Below are positions 8,429 to 16,703 of a stretch of DNA of 64,000 nt, piece after piece. Source of the DNA: Celeribacter arenosi (GTDB lineage: Bacteria; Pseudomonadota; Alphaproteobacteria; Rhodobacterales; Rhodobacteraceae); NCBI RefSeq assembly GCF_039539485.1, contig NZ_BAABDF010000007.1, positions 868,001-932,000 on the forward strand. The letters run 5' to 3'. The notes under the pieces were generated by a model. It was given only the letters and a program-made list of their open reading frames with translations. It did not search any database and had not been told where the DNA came from. Positions within the stretch are counted from its first letter, which is position 1, and the number at the start of each line of letters is the position of its first letter. A program made the translations under genes and the position numbers.

Positions 8429-9796
8429 TTACCGGTAGGTGACTTGCTTAACCGCCGCGACAACCTCGTCGACCGTGATGAGAGCATGGCGTTCGAGGTT
8501 GGCGGCATAAGGCATCGGAACGTCTTTGCCCGCGCAGTTGATCACAGGCGCGTCGAGATAGTCAAAGGCGCGCTCCATGATCGTGGCCGACAGATGGTTG
8601 CCGATGGATCCGACAGGGAAACCTTCCTCGACCGTCACACAGCGATTGGTCTTCATTACCGAAGTGAGCACCGTGTCGTAATCGAGCGGGCGCAGCGTGC
8701 GCAGGTCGATGACTTCTGCGGAAATCCCTTCTTCGGCGAGCTTATCGGCGGCGGCCAAGGCGTAGGTCATGCCAATGCCAAAGCTGACGATGGTCACATC
8801 GGTGCCCTCGCGCCAAATCTTCGCCTTCCCGAAAGGAATGGTGAAATCATCGAGCACGGGGACATCAAACGATTTGCCGTATAGGATTTCGTTTTCGAGG
8901 AAGATGACCGGGTTCGGGTCGCGGATCGCGGTCTTCATCAGGCCCTTCGCGTCAGCTGCGGAGTAGGGCATGACAACCTTCAGGCCCGGAATGGCCGAAT
9001 ACCATGCCGCGTAGTCCTGAGAGTGCTGTGCGCCAACGCGTGCTGCGGCGCCATTCGGGCCGCGGAACACCATGGGAGCTCCCATTTGACCGCCGGACAT
9101 GTAGAGCGTCTTGGCCGCCGAGTTGATGATCTGGTCGATCGCCTGCATCGCGAAGTTGAAGGTCATGAACTCGACAATCGGGCGCAAACCACCAAAGGAG
9201 GCGCCAACGGCGATACCCGCAAAGCCGTGCTCGGTGATCGGGGTGTCGATCACGCGCTTGGGACCGAATTCGTCCAGCATGCCCTGAGAAATCTTATACG
9301 CGCCCTGATATTCGGCGACTTCTTCGCCCATCAGATATACGGTCTCGTCGCGGCGCATTTCTTCGGCCATGGCATCACGCAGCGCTTCGCGCACTGTTTG
9401 CTGCTTCATTTCCGTGCCGGCCGGATAATCGGGCTCGACGACTTTGCTCTCAACCGGCGCTGCAGCAACGGCGGCAGGCGCCGCTGCGGGTGCAGGCTCG
9501 GCCTCGGCTGCTGGCGCGGGGGCACTCGGCGCGGGAACGGCAGAGGCGTCTTCGCCTTCCTCAATGATGACGGCGATTGGCGTGTTCACTTTCACACCCT
9601 CGGTGCCCTCGGCGACGAGGATCTTCCCAACGATGCCTTCGTCAACGGCCTCGAATTCCATCGTCGCCTTGTCGGTTTCAATCTCGGCGAGGATGTCACC
9701 GGAGGCGACTGTGTCGCCTTCCTTGACGAGCCATTTCGCGAGTGTGCCTTCTTCCATCGTCGGGGAGAGGGCGGGCATCAATAGTTCGGTTGCCAT
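8429..9796 (-). CDS. pdhB: pyruvate dehydrogenase E1 beta subunit with N-terminal lipoyl domain
   Basis: This is the E1 beta chain of pyruvate dehydrogenase, which forms with PdhA the thiamine-dependent decarboxylase. At 455 residues it is longer than a plain E1 beta because residues 1-80 are a complete lipoyl domain (K43 in ETDKATM), nearly identical to that of PdhC. This fusion is usual in alphaproteobacteria. After an Ala/Pro linker, the transketolase-like part runs from about residue 130, with MGEEVAEYQGAYKISQG and ITEHGFAGIAVGA. The ATG at 9796 was chosen because the lipoyl domain begins there and GGAGGAG lies ten bases upstream; a longer reading adds 30 non-conserved residues. Confidence 0.96.
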   Translation of the reverse strand: MATELLMPALSPTMEEGTLAKWLVKEGDTVASGDILAEIETDKATMEFEAVDEGIVGKILVAEGTEGVKVNTPIAVIIEEGEDASAVPAPSAPAPAAEAEPAPAAAPAAVAAAPVESKVVEPDYPAGTEMKQQTVREALRDAMAEEMRRDETVYLMGEEVAEYQGAYKISQGMLDEFGPKRVIDTPITEHGFAGIAVGASFGGLRPIVEFMTFNFAMQAIDQIINSAAKTLYMSGGQMGAPMVFRGPNGAAARVGAQHSQDYAAWYSAIPGLKVVMPYSAADAKGLMKTAIRDPNPVIFLENEILYGKSFDVPVLDDFTIPFGKAKIWREGTDVTIVSFGIGMTYALAAADKLAEEGISAEVIDLRTLRPLDYDTVLTSVMKTNRCVTVEEGFPVGSIGNHLSATIMERAFDYLDAPVINCAGKDVPMPYAANLERHALITVDEVVAAVKQVTYR

Positions 9797-9818
9797 GGTT
9801 AGGTCTCCTCCCGGAAGA

Positions 9819-10820
9819 TCAGGCGTAAATATCGGTCCAGAGTTCGTCGAGAGCCGGTTCGGGGCTCTCTTTGGCGAACTCGGCACTTTCGTTGACGATC
9901 TCTTTGATCTCTTTGTCGATCGCTTTGAGTTCGTCTTCGGACGCGTGATTGCCGGTCAGAAGCAGCGCGCGAACCCCTTCGATGGGGTCGCGTTCTTCGC
10001 GCATTTTCTGCACTTCTTCACGCGTGCGGTATTTCGCAGGATCCGACATCGAGTGCCCGCGGTAGCGATAGGTTTTCACCTCAAGGATATAGGGACCTTT
10101 GCCGGCGCGGCAGTGCGCAACGGCCTTTTGCCCGGCCTCTTTGACCTTGAGAACGTCCATACCGTCGACTTCTTCGCCCTCGATGCCATAGGCGGCACCG
10201 CGTTTCCATAGGCTCGGGGATTTGGTCGAGCGGGCCACGGATGTGCCCATGGCGTATTGGTTGTTTTCAATGACGAAAATCACCGGCAAATCCCAAAGCT
10301 CGGCCATGTTGTAGGTCTCGTAGACCTGACCCTGGTTGGCTGCGCCATCGCCGAAGTAGGCGAAGGTCACATTGTCATTGCCTTTATATTTGTCAGAAAA
10401 GGCGAGACCCGCACCAATGGGCACCTGCGCACCGACGATGCCGTGGCCGCCATAGAAATGCTTCTCTTTCGAGAACATATGCATGGAGCCGCCTTTGCCC
10501 TTTGAATAGCCGCCTTCGCGTCCTGTCAATTCGGCCATCACGCCTTTCGGGTCCATCCCGCAGGCGAGCATGTGACCGTGGTCGCGATAGGAGGTGACGC
10601 GCTTGTCGCCCTCTTTCGTCGCAGCCTCGAGGCCGACAACGACCGCTTCCTGACCGATGTAGAGGTGGCAGAAACCGCCAATCAAACCCATGCCGTACAA
10701 TTGGCCCGCTTTCTCTTCAAAGCGGCGGATCAGTAGCATGTCCTTGTAGTGGGCGAGCAGCTCGTCTTTCGACACATTAGGCGCGCTCGCGCTTTTGGAC
10801 GCGGGTTTACGGGTTGCCAT
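9819..10820 (-). CDS. pdhA: pyruvate dehydrogenase E1 alpha subunit
   Basis: This is the E1 alpha chain, which binds thiamine diphosphate and decarboxylates pyruvate. The 333-residue protein carries the thiamine motif from GDG (157-159) to ENN (185-187), and the phosphorylation-loop-like RYRGHSMSDPAKYRTREEV region. It is the first gene of the operon; pdhB follows 22 bases later. GGAGGAGGAGG just before the ATG is an unusually strong ribosome site. The promoter region carries two neighbouring perfect palindromes (see those entries), suggesting regulated transcription of the whole operon. Confidence 0.96.
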   Translation of the reverse strand: MATRKPASKSASAPNVSKDELLAHYKDMLLIRRFEEKAGQLYGMGLIGGFCHLYIGQEAVVVGLEAATKEGDKRVTSYRDHGHMLACGMDPKGVMAELTGREGGYSKGKGGSMHMFSKEKHFYGGHGIVGAQVPIGAGLAFSDKYKGNDNVTFAYFGDGAANQGQVYETYNMAELWDLPVIFVIENNQYAMGTSVARSTKSPSLWKRGAAYGIEGEEVDGMDVLKVKEAGQKAVAHCRAGKGPYILEVKTYRYRGHSMSDPAKYRTREEVQKMREERDPIEGVRALLLTGNHASEDELKAIDKEIKEIVNESAEFAKESPEPALDELWTDIYA

Positions 10821-10850
10821 GCGGCCTCCTCCTCCAAAGTCGCGATTAAG

Positions 10851-10868
10851 TAGTTTAACGTTAAACTA
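10851..10868. promoter_or_regulatory. perfect 18-bp palindrome upstream of pdhA (candidate operator)
   Basis: TAGTTTAACGTTAAACTA reads the same on both strands and lies 31-48 bases upstream of the pdhA start. The central CG with TTAA-type arms resembles LacI-family operators. It overlaps a possible minus-strand -10 (TATAGT), so repression would be direct. The regulator is unknown. Confidence 0.55.
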
Positions 10869-10879
10869 TACTTTAGCGA

Positions 10880-10891
10880 CGTGACGTCACG
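10880..10891. promoter_or_regulatory. second palindrome CGTGACGTCACG upstream of pdhA
   Basis: This perfect 12-bp palindrome begins 12 bases beyond the TAGTTTAACGTTAAACTA element, in the -35 zone of the presumed pdh promoter. It is also about 90 bases upstream of the divergent ArsR gene promoter. It could be a second operator for either direction. Only the symmetry is observed. Confidence 0.35.
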
Positions 10892-10978
10892 AATGCACGC
10901 ATAAATTTTGTTCAGACCTGTGAACCTGCCATGCATTTTAGGAATGGCTAGCGCTCACATCACCCGTCGGAGCGGGAA

Positions 10979-11014
10979 TTGACAAGAAAGACCGCATGTG
11001 TAACCAAATGGTTA
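10979..11014 (+). promoter_or_regulatory. arsR-type promoter with overlapping operator TAACCA-AA-TGGTTA
   Basis: TTGACA at 10979-10984 and TAACCA at 11001-11006 are spaced 16 bases, a plausible -35/-10 pair. The -10 is also the left arm of the inverted repeat TAACCA-AT-rich centre-TGGTTA (11001-11014). A start point about seven bases after the -10 would fall at the ATG at 11014, giving a leaderless message. Inverted repeats of this kind are the usual self-binding sites of ArsR repressors paired with SRPBCC proteins (recalled, not searched). Confidence 0.55.
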
Positions 11015-11376
11015 TGGAGCAGCGCAGCTATTCGGAATCGGATCATTCCCTCGATCTACTCTTCTCGGCCCTGGCCGATCCTACGCGCCGCGCGATTCTC
11101 AGACGGCTCGCAAAGGGCGCGGCGGCTGTGGGAGAGCTCGCCGAGCCCTTTGAAATGAGCCAGCCCGCAGTTTCAAAACACCTCAAGGTTCTTGAGGGGG
11201 CAGGGCTCATTACCCGAACCGCCGACCGGCAACGCCGGCTCGCCAATCTCAACGCCACGCCGATGAAAGCGGGCGCGAATTTTATCCACGACTTTGCGGC
11301 GTATTGGGAGGGCAATCTCGACGCGCTCGACGCGCTGCTGACCACGCTGCAAAAAGGAGATACCCAAGATGACTGA
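11014..11376 (+). CDS. ArsR-family winged-helix regulator
   Basis: This small regulator of 120 residues has the ArsR winged helix: LFSALADPTRRAILRRLAKG, then the recognition helix region MSQPAVSKHLKVLEGAGLI, then the wing. There is no CxC metal motif, so metal sensing is unlikely. It overlaps the SRPBCC gene by eight bases, the widespread ArsR-SRPBCC arrangement. The start is uncertain. ATG 10996 would place coding sequence over the promoter and operator, whereas ATG 11014 fits a leaderless transcript from the TTGACA promoter, so 11014 is given here. It probably represses its own operon. Confidence 0.88.
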   Translation: MEQRSYSESDHSLDLLFSALADPTRRAILRRLAKGAAAVGELAEPFEMSQPAVSKHLKVLEGAGLITRTADRQRRLANLNATPMKAGANFIHDFAAYWEGNLDALDALLTTLQKGDTQDD

Positions 11377-11860
11377 CACGCCGACCTTCGTGATCGAACG
11401 CCACTTTTCCGCGCCACCCGAACTGGTGTGGCGCGCATGGGCCGATCCGTCACTTCTCAGTCACTGGTATGGCCCCGGCGTGACCACAGTCATTCATGAA
11501 CTCGACCTGCGCGAAGGCGGGCGGTGGCTCACCGAGATGAAAATGGGCGAGAACTCGATGTTTCAGCGCGCCGATTTCACACATGTGACAGATGGCGAAA
11601 GATTGGTGTGCTCGATGTCGACCACCGATGCACAGTGGTCAATTATCGCCAACCCGATGGTCCCCGACTGGCCTCGTATCCTGCAAACCGAAGTCACCAT
11701 GCGCGCGGCTGATGGTGGCACTGATCTGCGGCTGGTGTGGACCCCTCAGGATGCATCGGAGGCCGAGCTCGCATTCTTCGCGAAAACAGCTGAGCAATCC
11801 GCAGGCGGGTGGGGCAAAGGGTTCGATGTCCTCGAAACGATGCTCGCGGACCTCTCCTAG
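11369..11860 (+). CDS. SRPBCC (AHSA1-like) protein
   Basis: This 163-residue protein has the START/Bet v1-like fold of the activator-of-Hsp90 family: IERHFSAPPELVWRAWADPSLLSHWYGP at the start and a C-terminal GWGKGFDVLETML helix. Such proteins bind small hydrophobic ligands, and members paired with ArsR regulators are common. It overlaps the regulator gene by eight bases and shares its promoter. The ligand and the exact role cannot be told from the sequence. Confidence 0.85.
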   Translation: MTDTPTFVIERHFSAPPELVWRAWADPSLLSHWYGPGVTTVIHELDLREGGRWLTEMKMGENSMFQRADFTHVTDGERLVCSMSTTDAQWSIIANPMVPDWPRILQTEVTMRAADGGTDLRLVWTPQDASEAELAFFAKTAEQSAGGWGKGFDVLETMLADLS

Positions 11861-11872
11861 GACGCAGCTACC

Positions 11873-11895
11873 GGCCCGCATTCAACCTGCGGGCC
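11873..11895. terminator. hairpin between the SRPBCC gene and ftsB
   Basis: GGCCCGCA at 11873-11880 pairs with TGCGGGCC at 11888-11895 around a seven-base loop, between two convergent genes. There is no clear T-run on either side, so termination efficiency is uncertain. Confidence 0.5.
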
Positions 11896-11911
11896 ACATG
11901 GCTATGCTGAT

Positions 11912-12214
11912 TTAACGAATGACGACCTCGTCTGCGCGCAGATACCCCAACACGTCGCGCGCCTGCTCGTCAAGCAGGTCGAGGTCGAGATAGCTGTCTG
12001 AGAGGCGAAGCGTCTTGTTGCGCATTTTTGCCAGCTCTTCGTCCAGCATAGCCGTCTCTTTGCGCAGCGCATTGCGTTCCGCTTCGATCTGGATGCGGCG
12101 GAACAGACCGAATTCACCCTGCACGGATGCAAAGGTGAAATAGCCGCCGAGCGTGACGATGACGGCGGTGTAGACCAGAACAGTAATGGATGGGCGTCTG
12201 CGCTGCACCGTCAT
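11912..12214 (-). CDS. ftsB: FtsB/DivIC septum-formation initiator
   Basis: This 100-residue inner-membrane division protein has a short basic N-terminus, one membrane segment (about residues 10-29, ITVLVYTAVIVTLGGYFTF) and a coiled coil (about 35-70, rich in Glu, Arg and Leu). A DLDLLDEQARDVLGYLRADEVVI tail follows, typical of the DivIC/FtsB family. It is expected to bridge FtsL and FtsQ at the septum. In many alphaproteobacteria this gene lies between enolase and pdhA; here it is near pdhA but about 10 kb from eno. Confidence 0.88.
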   Translation of the reverse strand: MTVQRRRPSITVLVYTAVIVTLGGYFTFASVQGEFGLFRRIQIEAERNALRKETAMLDEELAKMRNKTLRLSDSYLDLDLLDEQARDVLGYLRADEVVIR

Positions 12215-12375
12215 GATAGGTTGCCCTGTATGAAACCACCCGATCGCGCACGCACGATAGGGGAATGATTACTCTGCCTCACGGGCCACCTCTATCGGGT
12301 CGCTCCGTCCCCGAATCATGTCACATCTGATTCGCGAAGTGAATCCCCTTTCAGGGGGTTTGGATCACAAATGCG

Positions 12376-12396
12376 AAAAAGCGCCCCGTAGGGCGC
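12376..12396 (-). terminator. rho-independent terminator of the aldolase gene
   Basis: Read on the minus strand, GCGCCC-TACG-GGGCGC is followed by TTTTT. It lies 24 bases beyond the aldolase stop codon. Confidence 0.85.
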
Positions 12397-12419
12397 CCTT
12401 TGCAGATCTGTTTCCGGCG

Positions 12420-13313
12420 TTATCCGGCGATGGAAGCGCGATAGATGCTGTCCACGGCGGTGGCGAGCGTTTTATCAAAATCGGCGTCCGACTGTTTCGC
12501 GTTCAACCCTTCGGAAAGGGCGCGCGAGAAGGATGCGATCATGCCGGTGTTCTGGCTCAGAAGCGCATTGGCTTCGTCGCGCCCGTAGCCGCCGGACAAG
12601 GCAACCACCTTCAACACACGCGGGTGGTCGACGAGCGGTTTGTAGAAATTGGCCACGGTTGGCAGCGACAGCTTCAACATCACCTTGAGGGACGGATCCA
12701 TCGCATCGAGATGTTTGAGGATTTCCGCCATCAGAATTGCTTCCGCCTCGGCCTTGTCAGCGATGGTGATTGTAACTTCGGGTTCGAGGATCGGCATTAG
12801 ACCAGCCTTGATCACCTGCATGCCCACGTCGAACTGCTGGTCAACGATCGCTTTGATCCCCGCCGCATTTGCCGCATGAATGACAGAGCGCTCTTTGGTG
12901 CCAAAGACGTGGAGTTTGGCCGCGCGCGCCAGGAGGGCGTCGAGCCCCGGCATGGGTTTCATCAACTGCACGCCATTGGCTTCTGCTTCGAGGCCCTTGT
13001 CGATTTTGAGGAAAGGAACCACGCCTTTCTCTTCCCAGAGGTAATGGGATGTCGGCTTGCCTTCGACATCGCGGTCCATGGTCATTTCAAAGAGGATGGC
13101 GCCTACGATCTTATCGCCCGTGAAAGAAGAGGAGGTCATGATCCGCGACCGCATTTCGTGGATTTTGTCGAACATCTCTGCGTCGCCGGCATATTCGCTT
13201 TCTTCGACACCGTAGAGGGCCAATGCTTTTGGCGTGGAGCCGCCCGACTGGTCCAGTGCTGCGATAAAGCCTTGGCCTGCGTCGATTTTAGCCGTCATTT
13301 CTGCGATAGACAT
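12420..13313 (-). CDS. fructose-bisphosphate aldolase, class I
   Basis: This enzyme cleaves fructose 1,6-bisphosphate to dihydroxyacetone phosphate and glyceraldehyde 3-phosphate without a metal. The 297 residues fit the short bacterial class I family of about 296 residues. FIAALDQSGGSTPKAL near the N-terminus and the Schiff-base lysine candidate K214 in VMLKLSLPT are visible, and ALSGGYGRDEAN lies near the C-terminus. It is transcribed alone: its own terminator follows, and a 270-base upstream region holds several candidate operators. The presence of class I rather than class II is usual in roseobacters. Confidence 0.93.
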   Translation of the reverse strand: MSIAEMTAKIDAGQGFIAALDQSGGSTPKALALYGVEESEYAGDAEMFDKIHEMRSRIMTSSSFTGDKIVGAILFEMTMDRDVEGKPTSHYLWEEKGVVPFLKIDKGLEAEANGVQLMKPMPGLDALLARAAKLHVFGTKERSVIHAANAAGIKAIVDQQFDVGMQVIKAGLMPILEPEVTITIADKAEAEAILMAEILKHLDAMDPSLKVMLKLSLPTVANFYKPLVDHPRVLKVVALSGGYGRDEANALLSQNTGMIASFSRALSEGLNAKQSDADFDKTLATAVDSIYRASIAG

Positions 13314-13393
13314 GTCAATCCTCTCATCTCGTTAGGGCCCGAAAGGGTCCGCTCGCCCATGGCATAACGCGTTGTGCGCTGCCTCGCAAACCA

Positions 13394-13426
13394 TGGTGAC
13401 GCTAACAGAAAATGGTAGCGCTCACG
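13394..13426. promoter_or_regulatory. two LacI-type half-palindromes upstream of the aldolase gene
   Basis: TGGTGACGCTAACA (13394-13407) and TGGTAGCGCTCACG (13413-13426) have centres 19 bases apart. Each fits a TGNTANCGNTANCA-like palindrome with a central CG, the form bound by LacI-family regulators of central carbon metabolism such as CceR in Rhodobacter (consensus from memory). A related site lies upstream of eno. Confidence 0.4.
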
Positions 13427-13479
13427 GTTTTGCGTCACTTGCACGCTATGCGAGGAATGTGTGCACCGATTTGATTTGG

Positions 13480-13493
13480 CGCAATATATTGCG
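13480..13493. promoter_or_regulatory. perfect palindrome CGCAATATATTGCG
   Basis: This 14-bp perfect palindrome lies in the aldolase upstream region, about 167 bases before its start and 92 bases after the LysR gene stop. It is unlike the LacI-type sites nearby. No assigned regulator. Confidence 0.35.
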
Positions 13494-13584
13494 GAATGAC
13501 GGTTATGCGCGGGTCGCAACGGTCGAGCATCAATACCGTGTGCTACACGTCGGGCGATTGGCGCGACCCAATTCCGGTTTGCAC

Positions 13585-14478
13585 TCATTCGGTGTTCGGG
13601 AATTCGATGCCGGACAGCCAATCGAGAACCGCGCGAATACGCGGGCTCAGCTGTCGATCCCGCGCATAATAGGCGGCGAGCGGGGAAGGGGTCGGGGGAA
13701 ACTCCGGCAGAAGTTCGACCAAAACACCCGCCTGAATGTCCCCTTCAACACGATAACGGGGCAGCTGTACGATCCCCAAACCCGCGCGCGCCGCCTCGAT
13801 GAGCGTCTCGGTCCCGGTCACAACCAGTGTCGTTGGGAGCGTGACCTCGACCACTTTCGACGGAGCTTGAAAATCGAGCGGCAGGATCGACTGTGTACGG
13901 GTGGAGAAAAACCCGACCATCCGATGTCCCGCGAGGTCTTTGAGGTCGCGCGGTGTGCCATGCGCGCGCAGATAGGACGGTGCGGCAACCGTTGCCTCGC
14001 TCAACGTGCCGAGCGGGCGTCGAAAAAGATCACTATCGGCGGCAGGCCCCGTACGCAGGGCAATATCAACGCCTTCGCGCATCAAATCCACCAACCGTTC
14101 TCCTTCGGACAACATCAAATCGAGGTTTGGATGCATTTCCAGAAGGCGCGGCAGAGCAGGTACGAGGCAGGCGCGCGCCAACGAACCCACGGCATCCAGA
14201 CGCACGCGCCCCGACACGGCGGCGCCGGTAAAGGCCGCCTCCGCATCCTCCGTCGCCGCAACAATGTCGAGGCAGCGGCGATACCATGCCTCGCCATCCG
14301 GTGTCGGCGCGACCATCCGCGTTGTCCGGTCAAGCAATCGAGTGCCAAGACGCGCCTCGGTTTTCTTGACCGCATCCGTGACGGTCGAAGGCGCCAGTCC
14401 CAGATCGCGCGCGGCCGCCCGAAAACTGCGCGCTTCTACGACGCGGGCAAAAATCCTCATCTCGTCAAATCGGTCCAT
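13585..14478 (-). CDS. LysR-family transcriptional regulator
   Basis: This 297-residue regulator has the N-terminal HTH (about residues 2-60: MRIFARVVEARSFRAAARDLGLAPSTVTDAVKKTEARLG) and the effector-binding domain of the AaeR/DmlR-like group. The ATG at 14478 begins the conserved HTH; a longer reading adds 32 residues that overlap the divergent gene's promoter. It is divergent from an SDR dehydrogenase with 95 bases between, the classical arrangement for a LysR protein controlling its neighbour. The inducer is unknown. Confidence 0.9.
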   Translation of the reverse strand: MDRFDEMRIFARVVEARSFRAAARDLGLAPSTVTDAVKKTEARLGTRLLDRTTRMVAPTPDGEAWYRRCLDIVAATEDAEAAFTGAAVSGRVRLDAVGSLARACLVPALPRLLEMHPNLDLMLSEGERLVDLMREGVDIALRTGPAADSDLFRRPLGTLSEATVAAPSYLRAHGTPRDLKDLAGHRMVGFFSTRTQSILPLDFQAPSKVVEVTLPTTLVVTGTETLIEAARAGLGIVQLPRYRVEGDIQAGVLVELLPEFPPTPSPLAAYYARDRQLSPRIRAVLDWLSGIEFPNTE

Positions 14479-14573
14479 TGTTCGCTCATTTCGAATTCTG
14501 AAACCAAATATGGGCGGATTGTCCGAATTTCGCAAATCTCTATTTCTGGGGCACCTCAAGAATGGAGATTTCA

Positions 14574-15314
14574 ATGCCTACACCCGCCCTTAAACCCGCA
14601 ATCGTCACAGGCGCTTCCAAAGGCATCGGGGCCGCGATCGCGCGCCGGCTGGCCGCCGATGGCTACGGCGTCGTCGTCAACTACGCTGGCAGTGAAGGAG
14701 CCGCTGAAACACTCGTCGCGCAAATCGTCAAAGCAGGAGGCAAAGCAATTGCCGTCCAAGCAGACGTCAGTGTCCCTTCAGCGGTGGAGGCGCTCTTTGA
14801 TGCCTGTGCGCAGGCCTTTGGTGCACCTGAAGTCTTGGTGAACAACGCAGGCATCATGTCGCTGGCGCCATTGATCGACACAGATGACGCGTCCTTTGAT
14901 GCGATGGTGGCGATCAACCTCAAAGGCGTATTCAACTGCCTGCGTGCGGGTGGACGCCATATGCCGGACGGTGCGCGGATCGTGAACATTTCGACCACGG
15001 CGCTGGCGGTCAATTTTCCCGGCTACGCGGCCTATTGCGCCGCAAAAGCTGGCGTCGATGCCATGACGCCGATCTTCGCCAAAGAGCTGGGGCCACGCGG
15101 TATCACCGTAAACGGCATCGCCCCGGGGCCGGTCGCGACCGAGCTCTATTTGACCGGTAAATCACAGGCCGATCTCGACCGCGTGGCGTCCATGATCCCC
15201 GCAGGGCGCATTGGCGAACCTGACGATATCGCCAACACTGTCGCAATGATCGTCTCGCCTGATGCCTCTTGGGTAAACGGTCAAATTCTGCGCGCAAATG
15301 GCGGGCTTGCGTAA
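14574..15314 (+). CDS. short-chain dehydrogenase/reductase (SDR)
   Basis: This 246-residue NAD(P)H-dependent oxidoreductase of the classical SDR family has the cofactor motif TGASKGIG at residues 12-19, NNAG at 90-93, and the catalytic S140 and Y154-x3-K158 (YCAAK). The C-terminal ASWVNGQILRANGG is typical. Starting from ATG 14574 puts GGAG seven bases upstream. It is divergent from the LysR gene that probably controls it. The substrate cannot be inferred; the family includes 3-oxoacyl-ACP reductase-like and sugar dehydrogenase-like members. Confidence 0.9.
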   Translation: MPTPALKPAIVTGASKGIGAAIARRLAADGYGVVVNYAGSEGAAETLVAQIVKAGGKAIAVQADVSVPSAVEALFDACAQAFGAPEVLVNNAGIMSLAPLIDTDDASFDAMVAINLKGVFNCLRAGGRHMPDGARIVNISTTALAVNFPGYAAYCAAKAGVDAMTPIFAKELGPRGITVNGIAPGPVATELYLTGKSQADLDRVASMIPAGRIGEPDDIANTVAMIVSPDASWVNGQILRANGGLA

Positions 15315-15320
15315 ATAAAA

Positions 15321-15347
15321 GACCCGCGCCTGAAACGGGCGCGGGTC
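15321..15347. terminator. strong terminator between the SDR gene and pgk
   Basis: GACCCGCGCC (15321-15330) pairs perfectly with GGCGCGGGTC (15338-15347). On the minus strand it is followed by TTTTATTTA, so it ends pgk. With the ATTTT on the right it can also stop the SDR transcript. Confidence 0.88.
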
Positions 15348-15370
15348 AGAATTTTCAGAGATCGTGAAGA

Positions 15371-16558
15371 TCAGCCGAGCGCCGCAACTCCGGGAAGTTC
15401 TTTGCCTTCCATCCATTCGAGGAAGGCGCCACCCGCGGTCGAAATATAGGTGAAATCATCGGCAGCACCCGCTTTGTTGAGCGCGGAAACCGTGTCACCG
15501 CCACCTGCAACAGAAATCAGTTCCCCTGCGGCCGAGAGTTCGGCCGCTTTGCGTGCGGCGGCATTGGTCGCCATGTCGAAGGGTTCGATTTCAAATGCCC
15601 CGAGCGGACCATTCCAAATCAATGTCTTGGCGTTTTCAAAGATTTCCGAAATCTTTACGACCGATTTCGGACCCGCATCAAGGATCATCGCATCTGCGGG
15701 GCATTCGGTTGTCGGCACGGTTTCGTTCGCCGCGCCCGCTTTGAACTCACGTGCAACCACGACATCTACGGGCAGGACGATTTCACACCCGACTTCGCCC
15801 GCCTTCTTTGTGATTTCGCGGGCGGTCTCGGCCAGATCGTGTTCACACAGCGATTTGCCGACATCCACACCTTCGGCTGCGAGGAAAGTATTGGCCATCC
15901 CGCCACCGATGATGAGGTAGTCGACCTTGCGCACCAGATTGCCGAGCAGGTCGAGTTTCGTGGACACTTTCGCGCCCCCCACAACGGCGACCACCGGACG
16001 CTCGGGCGTCGCGAGCGCTTTTTCGAGCGCCGACAACTCCGCCTGCATCAGCCGGCCCGCGCAGCTCGGCAGCAGTTTCGCCACGCCCTCGGTCGATCCA
16101 TGCGCGCGGTGGGCCGCAGAAAACGCATCGTTGACGTAGACATCACCGAGGGCCGCCAGCGCCGCCGCGAATTGAGGGTCGTTCTTTTCCTCTTCGGCGT
16201 GAAAACGTGTGTTCTCTAGCAAGAGAACCTCGCCATCGGGCAGGGCCGCGACCGCTTCTTTCGCCGCCAGACCGATGCAATCGGTGGCAAAATTCACACG
16301 AACACCGAGCACGTCCTGAACCGCTTCGCGGATATGGGACAGCGACATCTCGGGCACGACCTGACCTTTCGGGCGGCCAAAGTGGGCCATCAGAACAGGC
16401 CTGCCGCCCATGGCGAGGATGTCGTCGATGGTGGGTTTGATCCTTTCGATGCGCGTGGCATCGGTCACGCGACCGCCATCCATGGGCACGTTGATATCCA
16501 CGCGCGTCAACACGGTCTTTGCGTTCAGGTCCATATCGTCGAGGGTTTTCCAGGCCAT
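15371..16558 (-). CDS. pgk: phosphoglycerate kinase
   Basis: This glycolytic enzyme transfers a phosphate between 1,3-bisphosphoglycerate and ADP. The 395-residue protein has the N-terminal signature TVLTRVDINVPMDGG with the substrate-binding Arg and Asp, the MAHFGRPKG loop, KVSTKLDLLGNL, the nucleotide segment WNGPLGAFE, and SVAGGGDTVSAL near the C-terminus. It is not next to gap or fba, unlike in many proteobacteria. A strong terminator follows. Confidence 0.96.
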   Translation of the reverse strand: MAWKTLDDMDLNAKTVLTRVDINVPMDGGRVTDATRIERIKPTIDDILAMGGRPVLMAHFGRPKGQVVPEMSLSHIREAVQDVLGVRVNFATDCIGLAAKEAVAALPDGEVLLLENTRFHAEEEKNDPQFAAALAALGDVYVNDAFSAAHRAHGSTEGVAKLLPSCAGRLMQAELSALEKALATPERPVVAVVGGAKVSTKLDLLGNLVRKVDYLIIGGGMANTFLAAEGVDVGKSLCEHDLAETAREITKKAGEVGCEIVLPVDVVVAREFKAGAANETVPTTECPADAMILDAGPKSVVKISEIFENAKTLIWNGPLGAFEIEPFDMATNAAARKAAELSAAGELISVAGGGDTVSALNKAGAADDFTYISTAGGAFLEWMEGKELPGVAALG

Positions 16559-16703
16559 GGGTCACATCCTTTGATCACTGGCGGCGGTTGCACCCTGTTT
16601 GCCCCTCCGCAGCCCCGGCGTCAACATGGCGTGGGGGATCGGGCCTTTCCCTTGCCGCGCGCGCGCACTATCTTGCGGCGAAATTGCAAAAATGGAGCCC
16701 GAG

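Noticed and set aside
13372..14841. A 489-codon plus-strand frame covering the LysR gene
   Set aside because: It is antisense to an intact LysR regulator and runs into the SDR gene in a different frame.
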